Part shown: positions 43,093 through 51,284 of the stretch, one piece after another
Numbering within the stretch: position 1 is the first letter of the stretch
Layout of the letters: each line of letters opens with the position of its first letter
Source of the DNA: Corynebacterium minutissimum
GTDB taxonomy: Bacteria; Actinomycetota; Actinomycetes; Mycobacteriales; Mycobacteriaceae
Reading direction: 5' to 3'
NCBI RefSeq assembly: GCF_016889765.1
Contig: NZ_CP069533.1
Location: forward strand, 186,001 to 250,000
DNA: 64,000 bases
Made by a program: the position numbers and the translations under genes
Notes under the pieces: model-generated
What the model saw: only the letters and a program-made list of their open reading frames with translations
Told to the model about the DNA's origin: nothing
Databases searched by the model: none

Positions 43093-45705
43093 ATGAGCTC
43101 ACAGATTTATAACTGGCAGTCCATGTTGCCGGTGGTCCTCGAGGTCGCCGCGGATGGAAAGCCACACCACCGCAGCGAATACAAAGAAGCCGTTCGCCTC
43201 GTCTCCGAAAGAGATTTTGGAGACGAAGCGTACCGCAAGTTAGCAACTAAGCTCGCGTACGAAGATCGCGCTGGATGGGCCATTTGGGAGCTTCGGCGTT
43301 CCGGGTTACTGTCCAGCAATGATCGTGGCGTCACTCAAATCACCCCCGAAGGCATCGAGTGGCTCAAGGACAATCCCTACCCGCTGAGCCGCGAACAACA
43401 GCGAGAGTTTGTGAAGCTACGTGACCGTGTTCTCGAAGCGAAGGGGACGATCGAAAAATCCTCGTCTGATGACGATGCCGACGAGCCCGAAACAAGCGAT
43501 GATTACGTCTGGGTTCTCCGCGCTGGCAAAGATGGCGTACGTGAGAAGCGTGCCCTTCAAGAAAACCTCGGTCTACCGGGCTTGTACTACAGCGAAGAGG
43601 TAGAAAATGCCGAGACCCTTGACGAGATCAAAAAGGCCATGCGGGCCACCTATCCCGAGTGGAAGCGCGGCCAGATCAATACCCAGGCAGGGCAACTTTA
43701 CCGCTTCCGCACGAAGCTCCAAGTGGGCGACATCGTTCTTATGCCGAGCAACCATGTCCATGGTGCGGTGTACCACGGTACGGTCACTGGTCCTGTCACC
43801 ATTGACCGCAGCGAACCTGACGTCGAGGCTCATCTTCGCGTTCCGATCGAGTGGAGTGACGAACCATTCCGCCGCGATGAATTAGGAATCGATCTGCGTC
43901 GCTCCATCACCAGCTTGCTGACGATCTCGCAGGTGAAAAGGAACAACGCACACGAGCGCTTTTTGTCGGTCATCGACGGTTCTGGGGACCCGGACTTCAA
44001 CGTGCAGGATTTCTCCCCAGCAGAGTCGTTTACGCTCGACTGGATTAGCTTCAATCGCGAATTCGCAGAGCGACTTCTGTCTTATCGTCATGATCGCACA
44101 GCGCTGCTGGATACACTTCGTGAGGCTGCACGGCTATCGGAGCGCCCATCGCTGTTCAATATGCTGTGGGAATGGTCAACTGAAAACGGTAAAGAGGAGG
44201 CCACGGATATCGATCCGTTCACGGTCTATGCCCTCATCAACCGCTCACTCACGATGTCCAACAAGGAAGCTATCTATCGAGGGCTCAAGGAAGCGTTCGA
44301 TATCAGCGCCGAGGTTCCCTCCTCCGTGGACGGACTGCCCGTGCGCAATAACTTGTCAGCGCGCTTTGAATCGAAAAACAGCGACCCCGGCAATACTTCC
44401 TTCTACGACGACATTTGGGAGCTCTTCGAGGCGGCGCTTCGCTTCAACCCGCGCGAAAAGCACGGGCACTCCCGTGGTGACTTCATCAACGCTTACGACA
44501 CGGCGGTCAAAGACCGCTCGCAGGTTGCATACACCATGGGGTTGTTCTGGATTCGCCCTGAAACATTCATGGCGCTCGATCGACGCAACGCCGACTTTCT
44601 CAAGTCCGAAGATGGGATGGGGATCGACATAATCGGTACCGTCACGGATGGCGCGTCCTATCTCGCCGCGCTGTCCGATGTCTCCGACTGGCTAGCGGAT
44701 TCAACCATCGATCCGCCGACATTTGCTGGTTTATCGGCCACTGCATTCCAATTTGCTCAAACTGAAGAGGAAACTCCGGCCGAATCAGAACCCGAGGAGC
44801 TCGCGGAGGGCGCCCAAGAAACATACTCCGTGCAAAATATTCTCAATGCTGGATGCTTCCTCAACCGAAAACAGTTGGAAACCATTCTCCGACGCTGGCG
44901 TGAGAAGAAGAACCTCATTCTGCAAGGCCCACCAGGAACCGGCAAGACGTGGCTTGGTCGCAAGCTCGCTTACGCCATGCTCGAGGATTCCTCGGATGAG
45001 ACGATTACTGCGGTGCAGTTCCACCCATCGACTTCTTATGAGGACTTCATCGAAGGGTTCCGCCCTGCCAGTGACGGCCACCTCCGACTTCAGCCGGGCC
45101 CATTCCTTAAGGCTGTGAGAGCCGCCAGTGACGACGAGGGTCGTAAGCACTTCATCATTATCGAGGAGATCAACCGCGGCAACCCCGCGCAGATCTTTGG
45201 CGAAATGCTCACGCTACTTGAGGCAGACAAGCGCAACTCTGAAAACGCACTGACCACGATTTACTCGCCTGACAGTGAACCCATTTACTTGCCAGAGAAC
45301 CTCTACGTCATCGGCACGATGAACCAAGCGGATCGCTCACTCGCGATGGTCGACATGGCTCTGCGCCGACGCTTCGCATTCGTCGACCTCCAGCCACAGT
45401 TCAATGAACGATGGCTCCATTTCTGTTCTACTGAATGTGGATACGACCGCGAGACACTCGCGACCATCGGTATGAAGCTCGCGGCGCTCAACGACCGTAT
45501 TGCTAACGACGTGAACCTGGGGCGCGACTACGGGGTAGGCCATAGCTTCGTGACGCCACGAAAGTCGTCGAAGCCTTTGAGTGAAGACGAGACGCGCAAG
45601 TGGTTCGACGCGATTATCGACACCGATCTAGCTCCGCTGCTGCGCGAATACTGGTACGACCAGCCTGAGGTCTTGGAGGAAGCACTTCGTGAACTTCGAG
45701 CCTGA
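43093..45705 (+). CDS. McrB-family AAA+ GTPase with wHTH and PUA/EVE-like N-terminal modules
   Basis: The motor and recognition subunit of a McrBC-type modification-dependent restriction system. The 870-residue protein begins with a winged-helix domain like Mrr N-terminal domains (about 1-110, ending RGVTQITPEGIEWL). An EVE/PUA-like domain follows (about 138-240: DYVWVLRAGKDG, then QLYRFRTKLQVGDIVLMPS), then a helical middle with LFWIRPETFMALDRRN. The AAA+ GTPase has Walker A GPPGTGKTW at 612, Walker B FIIIEEINRGNPAQIFGEM at 687, and MNQADRSLAMVDMALRRRF. Its ATG is 2 nt after the ISP stop and its end overlaps mcrC by 17 bp. The bound modification is not known. Confidence 0.88.
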   Translation: MSSQIYNWQSMLPVVLEVAADGKPHHRSEYKEAVRLVSERDFGDEAYRKLATKLAYEDRAGWAIWELRRSGLLSSNDRGVTQITPEGIEWLKDNPYPLSREQQREFVKLRDRVLEAKGTIEKSSSDDDADEPETSDDYVWVLRAGKDGVREKRALQENLGLPGLYYSEEVENAETLDEIKKAMRATYPEWKRGQINTQAGQLYRFRTKLQVGDIVLMPSNHVHGAVYHGTVTGPVTIDRSEPDVEAHLRVPIEWSDEPFRRDELGIDLRRSITSLLTISQVKRNNAHERFLSVIDGSGDPDFNVQDFSPAESFTLDWISFNREFAERLLSYRHDRTALLDTLREAARLSERPSLFNMLWEWSTENGKEEATDIDPFTVYALINRSLTMSNKEAIYRGLKEAFDISAEVPSSVDGLPVRNNLSARFESKNSDPGNTSFYDDIWELFEAALRFNPREKHGHSRGDFINAYDTAVKDRSQVAYTMGLFWIRPETFMALDRRNADFLKSEDGMGIDIIGTVTDGASYLAALSDVSDWLADSTIDPPTFAGLSATAFQFAQTEEETPAESEPEELAEGAQETYSVQNILNAGCFLNRKQLETILRRWREKKNLILQGPPGTGKTWLGRKLAYAMLEDSSDETITAVQFHPSTSYEDFIEGFRPASDGHLRLQPGPFLKAVRAASDDEGRKHFIIIEEINRGNPAQIFGEMLTLLEADKRNSENALTTIYSPDSEPIYLPENLYVIGTMNQADRSLAMVDMALRRRFAFVDLQPQFNERWLHFCSTECGYDRETLATIGMKLAALNDRIANDVNLGRDYGVGHSFVTPRKSSKPLSEDETRKWFDAIIDTDLAPLLREYWYDQPEVLEEALRELRA

Positions 45706-46855
45706 GACTTCTGCAGAGTCCATCAGCAAGCACGTGCCGATGCGCAGCGTATGGCTGCTGCAGCTTTATGCTTCTGAGGCATACCGACGTGGGGTCATCA
45801 CCGACGCCGCGGTCGATGCTGCAGATGCTGAGTTGCCGGTCTTGCTCACCACCATGCTGTGTGAGGCAGTCGAGCGTCGTCTCACCCGAGAGCTCAGCGT
45901 CGGATTCAGCCGTCGTGCCGCAACCCTCCACCGCGTGCGCGGCAAGATCGACGTCTACGCCACACAGCGACACAGGCTGCTCGACAAGGGACAGATTCGG
46001 TGTGAGTTTAACGAGCTGACCAGCGACCACCCCGTCAACCGTTACCTACTTCGGGCCGTGCGTTACGCAGAAAAGCTCATCCAACAGCTGGATCCCACGA
46101 TGGCGACACGGTGTCGTCGCCTGGCGCGTTCCTTCGAAGCAGTCGGGGTGCCGTTTGTTTCGTCGGCGTCAGAACCCACCGGCCGACTCTCCCCAGCCGA
46201 TGTCCACCCCACGGCCGTAGCTTCGTTGCTGCTCAATCTCTTTGTTCCGCGTTCCGGCCTGGGTCCGCACGCATTCGCCCGCGCAGAGGTCACCGAAACA
46301 TACTTGCGTGCGCTCTTCGAGCGGGCGCTGCTCGGAATCTACCGCTACCACCTCACGCCCGTGGGATGGACAGTGAGTGGAGCCCGGTATATGAACTGGC
46401 CTCTCAATTCACCGACACAAGCACAACTTCCGCGAATGCTCACGGACATCATGCTCACTGCACCAGATGGCACCGAAGTCATCGTCGACGCCAAGTTCGC
46501 ATCTATGGCAACGAGCAACCGCACGAACACTGGATACACTCTCAAGTCTGGGCACCTCTATCAAATCCAGTCTTACGTGCTTGCACACACAGCAGCACTT
46601 GCTGAGACAGGAGAAGTCCGGCCGGTCGCAGGCGCGATGGTTTATGCAGCTCTGGGGGCACCGACAGCAGCTTTTGACCGGCGTCAACATTTTCGTATTC
46701 ATGGCCACGATTTTGCGTTTACGGCTCTAGACCTGAGTGGTCGCGCAAGCACGGTGCGGGACGGAGCGCTTGCTGCGCTTGGAGTAGAAGTCCCCATAGC
46801 ATCGGCAGCTCACGCCGCGCTTTATGCTGTGAGCCCAGCTGAACCTACTTCTTAA
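45689..46855 (+). CDS. McrC-family nuclease subunit
   Basis: Cleavage partner of the McrB-type protein: McrC joins the McrB ring, stimulates its GTPase and cuts DNA. The 388-residue protein has the family middle part (RRAATLHRVRGKIDVYATQ, ELTSDHPVNRYLLRAVRYAE) and a C-terminal PD-(D/E)xK site with Asp253 in MLTDIML and D267-A-K269 in IVDAKFAS, then LYQIQSYVLAH. The GTG start lies 17 bp inside mcrB, a strong sign of translational coupling. Catalytic residues look intact. Confidence 0.88.
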   Translation: MNFEPETSAESISKHVPMRSVWLLQLYASEAYRRGVITDAAVDAADAELPVLLTTMLCEAVERRLTRELSVGFSRRAATLHRVRGKIDVYATQRHRLLDKGQIRCEFNELTSDHPVNRYLLRAVRYAEKLIQQLDPTMATRCRRLARSFEAVGVPFVSSASEPTGRLSPADVHPTAVASLLLNLFVPRSGLGPHAFARAEVTETYLRALFERALLGIYRYHLTPVGWTVSGARYMNWPLNSPTQAQLPRMLTDIMLTAPDGTEVIVDAKFASMATSNRTNTGYTLKSGHLYQIQSYVLAHTAALAETGEVRPVAGAMVYAALGAPTAAFDRRQHFRIHGHDFAFTALDLSGRASTVRDGALAALGVEVPIASAAHAALYAVSPAEPTS

Positions 46856-47066
46856 ACCCAGCGCAGTGCGTCGCGATGTCAGGTCCGAGAATTTTCCATA
46901 GCATTCGTAGCGGGCAGGCTGCCATCTCCGAGTGCCGAGAGCGCGGGGCGACTTCGTCGACGGTGCGGCCGTCGCCGCGCCCCGCAAAGACCTGCCGAAT
47001 CAGCTCCGACAGACGAATCTGTTCGGGTCCTGCGATCGTGCGATTAACTTCGCTGGGACGATTCAG
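46845..47066 (-). pseudogene. Remnant of an NmrA/SDR-type NAD(P)-binding oxidoreductase
   Basis: On the minus strand a 73-codon open frame, with no start codon and a stop just upstream, includes TIAGPEQIRLSELIRQVFAG followed by RGDGRTV. This resembles the region before the C-terminus of NmrA-like short-chain dehydrogenases (A-G-P-E, then L-x-E-L, then R-G-D-G-R-T-V). The remaining 35 residues do not fit that family, so a frameshift or junction is likely. It fills most of the 294-bp gap between mcrC and the GIY-YIG gene. Confidence 0.5.
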
Positions 47067-47085
47067 TCAACCGATCTATCGGCAA

Positions 47086-47091
47086 TAGAAT
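47086..47091 (+). promoter_or_regulatory. Candidate -10 of the GIY-YIG gene
   Basis: TAGAAT lies 58 nt before the ATG at 47150, which has AAGAGG 6 nt upstream. The gene may therefore be transcribed apart from the restriction operon. Confidence 0.4.
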
Positions 47092-47149
47092 TATTTAAGG
47101 AAGAACTCTGTAACAACAGCTTCCGAATTTACGCGTAAAGAGGCTTTCT

Positions 47150-48151
47150 ATGACCATCAATTTAGCTTTTCAGCGCTGGGAGATTGATTCCGCGGCTTCG
47201 CTGGCACCGTTGTTTGGAAGGTCGTGTCAGCGTGGGATTTACATTATCGAGTTCGCTAATGGTGAACGTTATGTGGGCAAAACGATTCACATGCCTACGC
47301 GGTTTCGTACTCATGCTCATGGCTCCAAGCATCATCCAGCATGGCCGGATATCGCGGCGGTGCAATTCGCTCAGGTACAGGAAGAACCCTTGGACCCGCT
47401 TGAACAGGAGACGATCAGAGCCCAAATCCACGCGGGGTACGAGCTGCGCAACCGAACATTCAACCTGGGATCGCAGACTCCGGCGCCGCTTGACTATGAG
47501 TTCAGTGTCGAGGAACAGCATCACTGGATTCAGCGCACCGGGTACCGCGATTCCTTCGACTTCAGTGCTGTTCAGCTTCCACAGCGTTTTCGCCGTACAA
47601 AGGTCGAAAAGGTCGCTGACCGCAGAGCTTTTGAGGCCATACTGACTGACTTGGCTTTTGCTCTCACCGAGATTGTGCCACTCGCACCGGAGACGGAACT
47701 GAAGTACTGGACGTTGAGCGACCTGCCATCGACAAACTCCAATTCGCGCTACTGCGCGCTAAATACTGGCGTTATCGAATCCCTCGTGCTGTTGAAGCCA
47801 GACCGCCGCGGCGAGCACATTCGCAATGAGTTCGAAGACGGTTTCGGCTACATCAATACGTTCACTGACGTGCTGGATTTTCAGCAACACAGTAGTGACG
47901 TAGTGAAGTACACCGATAGTTCCTTCCCCATGGTGTTGATGCGCCACGAGTACAACCTTGTTGAAACTGTCGGTGTTTACTACCCGCTTGGGAAGCTAGC
48001 AGACATTATGCGAGCTGAGCCTGAGCTCCTCGAGGCAGCAAGAGCATTCGCCATCGAGAACATGCGTCATCGCAATGGCGGATTGTTTCGCCGTTTCCAC
48101 AGCAAGGCCCTAACGAACAAGGTGTACCGCCAGATCAAAGTCGGGCAATAA
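47150..48151 (+). CDS. GIY-YIG nuclease-domain protein of unknown role
   Basis: The 333-residue protein has an N-terminal GIY-YIG nuclease domain: GIYIIEFANGERYVGKT (residues 29-45) gives both signature tyrosines, R51 and H55 follow in RFRTHAHGSKHH, and an acidic residue is in LEQETI (85-87). The residues needed for catalysis seem present. The C-terminal 230 residues match nothing I recognise. No membrane segment is seen. It follows the McrBC genes after a pseudogene remnant and is the last gene of the accessory island, so a defence or DNA-processing role is inferred from position only. Confidence 0.75.
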   Translation: MTINLAFQRWEIDSAASLAPLFGRSCQRGIYIIEFANGERYVGKTIHMPTRFRTHAHGSKHHPAWPDIAAVQFAQVQEEPLDPLEQETIRAQIHAGYELRNRTFNLGSQTPAPLDYEFSVEEQHHWIQRTGYRDSFDFSAVQLPQRFRRTKVEKVADRRAFEAILTDLAFALTEIVPLAPETELKYWTLSDLPSTNSNSRYCALNTGVIESLVLLKPDRRGEHIRNEFEDGFGYINTFTDVLDFQQHSSDVVKYTDSSFPMVLMRHEYNLVETVGVYYPLGKLADIMRAEPELLEAARAFAIENMRHRNGGLFRRFHSKALTNKVYRQIKVGQ

Positions 48152-48174
48152 GATTCACACACAGCCAATGGTGC

Positions 48175-48180
48175 TATATT
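48175..48180 (+). promoter_or_regulatory. Likely -10 of the YwiC-like gene
   Basis: TATATT lies 41 nt before the GTG at 48222, which has GAAAGGG 6 nt upstream. It suggests that the gene beyond the island has its own promoter. Confidence 0.5.
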
Positions 48181-48221
48181 CGCCCTATCATCCAAAAGTT
48201 TGATATGGCGAAAGGGTTCCT

Positions 48222-49145
48222 GTGTCCCCAAAGCACGGCATTACTCCGTGGCGTCCCAACCAACATGGCGCGTGGGCGATGCTCATCGCACCAGCCGTGG
48301 CAGTAACCGTGCCAGCGCTGCACCACTTCGCTAACGCAGCTTCCGCTTCTTCCTTCGGCTCCACGCTCAGCTCCTCAGCCAGTCCAGGCTGGCGTGCGGC
48401 GCTGACCGTATTCACAATCCTCATCGCATGGTTCTTCGGATACTTCTGTTTCTTTGCGCTGTCCCTAGTGGCCAAGGCCCGCACACCTCAGCGGCGTCGC
48501 TGTTACACCAAGCCGCTTTATGTTTATGGGCCAATCGCCGGCCTGGCAATGCTGGCCGCACTCTTCCTACAGCCAGCCTTGGTTGTTTGGGCGCTGTTCT
48601 TTACGCCCCTCATGACCATCGCACTCTGGGAGACCTTCCATGGCCGGCCGCGTTCAATGGCGAGTGGCATTGCCACGACGGTGGCCTCCGCTCTTCTAGT
48701 TCCCGTCATCACGATGGCGACTTATGCGACCAGCTTCAGCAACATCGATAACAGGGCTTGGCTCAGCTTTGCCTTCCTAGCGCTGTATTTCTCTGGCACG
48801 GTCCCACTGGTGAAGTCCATGGTGCGTGAGCGGAAGACACCAGGCTTTACACAGTTCTCCATCCTCTTCCACGCCGCCTGCGCCATCGCTTTTGCCGCAA
48901 TAGTCGTAGCGCTGCTAACCAAAGAGTTTCTCAACATCTTTAGCGCCAGCGGGTTTAGCGCCTCCGGCCATCACATCATCTGGCAGGCAGGTCTCATGGA
49001 ACTCGTGCTCATCGTGGCAGCCCTTCGCGCCTGGTGGATTCCCTTCACCGCCGCGCATGGTCAGACTTGGACTGCAAAGCGCATCGGCATGTGGGAGATT
49101 CCGCTCGTTGTGGCTGCGGCGCTCATTGTGATGGTCACTTTGTAG
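48222..49145 (+). CDS. YwiC-like family membrane protein
   Basis: Polytopic membrane protein of 307 residues and unknown function. The N-terminal PNQHGAWAMLIAPAVA motif is the YwiC hallmark. About eight membrane helices follow, with KARTPQRRRCYTKPLYVYGP in a cytoplasmic loop and a family-typical QAGLMELVLIVAALRAWWIP near the end. GTG 48222 has a good ribosome site. It is convergent with the biotin genes. Confidence 0.85.
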   Translation: MSPKHGITPWRPNQHGAWAMLIAPAVAVTVPALHHFANAASASSFGSTLSSSASPGWRAALTVFTILIAWFFGYFCFFALSLVAKARTPQRRRCYTKPLYVYGPIAGLAMLAALFLQPALVVWALFFTPLMTIALWETFHGRPRSMASGIATTVASALLVPVITMATYATSFSNIDNRAWLSFAFLALYFSGTVPLVKSMVRERKTPGFTQFSILFHAACAIAFAAIVVALLTKEFLNIFSASGFSASGHHIIWQAGLMELVLIVAALRAWWIPFTAAHGQTWTAKRIGMWEIPLVVAAALIVMVTL

Positions 49146-49162
49146 TGAGCGCCGCGGTCTCG

Positions 49163-50341
49163 TTATTGAGGCGCGGGGCCTACGGCATCGACAATGAGCG
49201 CAATATCATCCTCGGAGTAGTCGGCATGAGCCGTAAGTCTTAGCAAAGCTTGTCCGAGCGGTACCGAAGGATAGCGGATCGGAGAAACAATGACTCCCCT
49301 TTCAGCTGCCTGTGCCGCACGCTCCATAGCTGCGTCCTCAGCACCTACTGGCAAGACGATGATAGGTGCAGGCGAGTCCACCACTTTCCATCCGTTCGCC
49401 CGCAGACGCTGCCGAAGGTTGTGCACGACGCGGGCAAGCCGTGGCGCATGCAAAGGAACAAGAGCTAACGCCGCGCTGATGGTGGCTGCCTGCGATGGTG
49501 GCATGGACGTTGAGAAGATATAGCTGCGGCAGCGTTGGCGGCATAGCTCGATAAGTGGCTCACTGCCCGCGACGAAAGCGCCCGCCACACCTAGGGCTTT
49601 GCTCGCGGTACCGATATAGATATCCGGCAAGGGCAAATCGAAATCCTCACAAACACCGCGTCCATTTCTGCCAAGTGTGCCGATCCCATGCGCGTCATCG
49701 ATCATCAACCAGGCGTTGTAATCCTGAGCAAGTTCCTGAAGCGCATGGAGATTCGCAAGCTCGCCGGACATGGAAAATACGCCGTCACTGACAATCAATC
49801 GGCGATCCGATGCATCGGCAGCAAGCTGCTCTTCTAAGGTTTTCACGTCGAGGTGCGGATAAACAGATGACCGGACCCCTTGGTAGCTCGACTTGGCCAG
49901 CCGAATGCCGTCGATGATGCTCGCATGATTATCAGCATCAGAGAAAATAGAAAGTCTCTCGCCACAATCTCGCGCAGCTGCAGCAAGCGCAGGGATTACT
50001 CCCATGTTGGCGTGGTAACCCGAACCAAACACGAGCGCTGCCGGCGCACCGACAAACCCAGCCAGATCACGCTCGAGCGCGACGTGATAGTTACTCGTAC
50101 CCGTAGTCAGACGCGATCCTCCTGAGCCCACCCCGGCGCGCAGCGTTACTTCGTGGGCCGCGTCGGCAAGCGCGCGATTCGCCCCGAGCCCCAGGTAATC
50201 AGACGATCCCGCAAGCAACGCTTCACGCCCATCGACCACGGTGCGCGGGCTTTGACTACCGCTAATGACCCTTTCAGTTCTTTCCAGACCACGCTCACGC
50301 CACGAAGCATTAGAACTGCATGCCCACTCTTCCAGGCTCAT
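49163..50341 (-). CDS. bioF: 8-amino-7-oxononanoate synthase
   Basis: Condenses pimeloyl-CoA with L-alanine to 8-amino-7-oxononanoate in biotin synthesis (PLP-dependent). ATG 50341 overlaps the bioW stop as ATGA and gives 392 residues; a TTG two codons upstream is less likely. Family features are GSGGSRLTTGTSNYHVALE, FGSGYHANMGVIPAL, the MIDDAHGIGTLG motif with the PLP-contacting Asp and His, and the Lys-containing GTASKALGVAGAFVAG. It is the second gene of a two-gene bioWF operon. Confidence 0.95.
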   Translation of the reverse strand: MSLEEWACSSNASWRERGLERTERVISGSQSPRTVVDGREALLAGSSDYLGLGANRALADAAHEVTLRAGVGSGGSRLTTGTSNYHVALERDLAGFVGAPAALVFGSGYHANMGVIPALAAAARDCGERLSIFSDADNHASIIDGIRLAKSSYQGVRSSVYPHLDVKTLEEQLAADASDRRLIVSDGVFSMSGELANLHALQELAQDYNAWLMIDDAHGIGTLGRNGRGVCEDFDLPLPDIYIGTASKALGVAGAFVAGSEPLIELCRQRCRSYIFSTSMPPSQAATISAALALVPLHAPRLARVVHNLRQRLRANGWKVVDSPAPIIVLPVGAEDAAMERAAQAAERGVIVSPIRYPSVPLGQALLRLTAHADYSEDDIALIVDAVGPAPQ

Positions 50342-51075
50342 TGCCAAGAACCTTCCACGAGGACAGGCTTTTCACGCAGCCACTGCTCTGTCGCCGGAAG
50401 TGCACTAAGTGCGCCTGAATAGAACAAGACACGTCCGCCTTGCTTCCCGCCTTCAACCTTAACGTTGCGCAAAGCCGTATAGGAACCTTCGACCGCAACA
50501 TAACCCGTGGTGTAGCTCGGGTCATCAGAAATACAGACTTCCGCGACAATGCCCGGCGCAGCAAGAGCCTTGGATGCTAAAGCAACGGCATCAGCCCGAT
50601 GGTTCTTCGACTCGGCGCAAAGGAAATCAGACCAATCAAATGTTTCCACCCGAACGCCTCGTTGCTCGTGAGTGTCTAGACGCTCACCGGTTTCCGCGCA
50701 GACGATGCTCGCACCGCGCATATCGCGGGTGCGGTACAGAAGCTCGATACCTCGGCGGGCTGCGCTCTCGGAAACTCGGTTGTCCTTAGCGAGCACGGCT
50801 ATCATCGCTGTTTGTGCAGACTCCGGGGTCTCGCAGTCCCGTGTACTAACCTTCAAGGCACTGACATGAGCAATGTCGCTTGCTGCAACCGCCCTCGTAG
50901 CAATGTTGATGGAATCCGGCACGCCCTTCTCGTGCCGCAACGCCCGAGTTGCAAGCTCTGAGCTCACGCGAGGAACAAGGTGCGGTTCTACGATGCGTTC
51001 TGCACCCGAGATATGCCTACCTTCAAGGCTTGCACGCATCTTGATACTCATCAGCACAGTCGAAGTTTCTGCCAT
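50338..51075 (-). CDS. bioW: 6-carboxyhexanoate--CoA ligase (pimeloyl-CoA synthetase)
   Basis: Activates pimelate with ATP to pimeloyl-CoA, the entry to biotin synthesis in Bacillus-type pathways. The 245-residue protein contains the family opening LMSIKMRASLEGRHISGAERIV, a middle GVPDSINIATRAVAASDI block, RRGIELLYRTRDMRGASIV, and the C-terminal GYVAVEGSYTALRNVKVEGG plus GGRVLFYSG. ATG 51075 is favoured: TACGAT ends 6 nt upstream, so the mRNA is leaderless. A BioQ-type operator overlaps the promoter. With BioF next to it, the cell could make the intermediate from free pimelate. Confidence 0.93.
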   Translation of the reverse strand: MAETSTVLMSIKMRASLEGRHISGAERIVEPHLVPRVSSELATRALRHEKGVPDSINIATRAVAASDIAHVSALKVSTRDCETPESAQTAMIAVLAKDNRVSESAARRGIELLYRTRDMRGASIVCAETGERLDTHEQRGVRVETFDWSDFLCAESKNHRADAVALASKALAAPGIVAEVCISDDPSYTTGYVAVEGSYTALRNVKVEGGKQGGRVLFYSGALSALPATEQWLREKPVLVEGSWQ

Positions 51076-51081
51076 GCAGGT

Positions 51082-51087
51082 ATCGTA
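51082..51087 (-). promoter_or_regulatory. -10 hexamer of bioWF (leaderless start)
   Basis: TACGAT on the minus strand ends 6 nt before the ATG at 51075. A TTGAAC at 51107-51112 could be the -35 (19-nt spacer) and lies inside the operator. Confidence 0.6.
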
Positions 51088-51097
51088 GCCCAGCATC

Positions 51098-51112
51098 TTG
51101 AACACCGTTCAA
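51098..51112. promoter_or_regulatory. BioQ-type operator in the bioWF promoter
   Basis: TTGAACACCGTTCAA is a perfect inverted repeat with 6-bp arms. Its core TGAAC-N3-GTTCA closely matches the corynebacterial BioQ (TetR-family biotin repressor) motif TGAAC-N3-GTTAC. It covers the -35 position of the bioWF promoter, so binding should repress the operon. Confidence 0.75.
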
Positions 51113-51207
51113 TAATTATCGAAACAGGGCTAATCCTCTCTCCTGGCTCCGCTCGAAAACGCACTTACCGATGCCAAGTGACAGTGCGACTTCCACGAGA
51201 CATTAAG

Positions 51208-51257
51208 AACCCCCACGCGCCTTCCAACCACGTATGTGGTCGGGGCTCGTGGGGGTT
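51208..51257 (-). terminator. Stem-loop terminator after the first DUF4190 gene
   Basis: AACCCCCACG and CGTGGGGGTT form a perfect 10-bp outer stem, with a second ACCAC-GTAT-GTGGT hairpin inside. It lies about 28 nt after the stop at 51285. The downstream T-run is weak. Confidence 0.7.
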
Positions 51258-51284
51258 ACTTAGTGCGGTGTGTGGGTATTTCCC

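Noticed and set aside
46876..47088. A 70-codon plus-strand frame between mcrC and the GIY-YIG gene
   Set aside because: Arg/Ser-rich and without a ribosome site; the minus strand of the same DNA carries a better-supported dehydrogenase remnant.
37904..48221. Prophage or transposon carrying the defence island
   Set aside because: No integrase, transposase, terminal repeats or tRNA attachment site was seen at the edges; the island seems to have entered by recombination between flanking genes.
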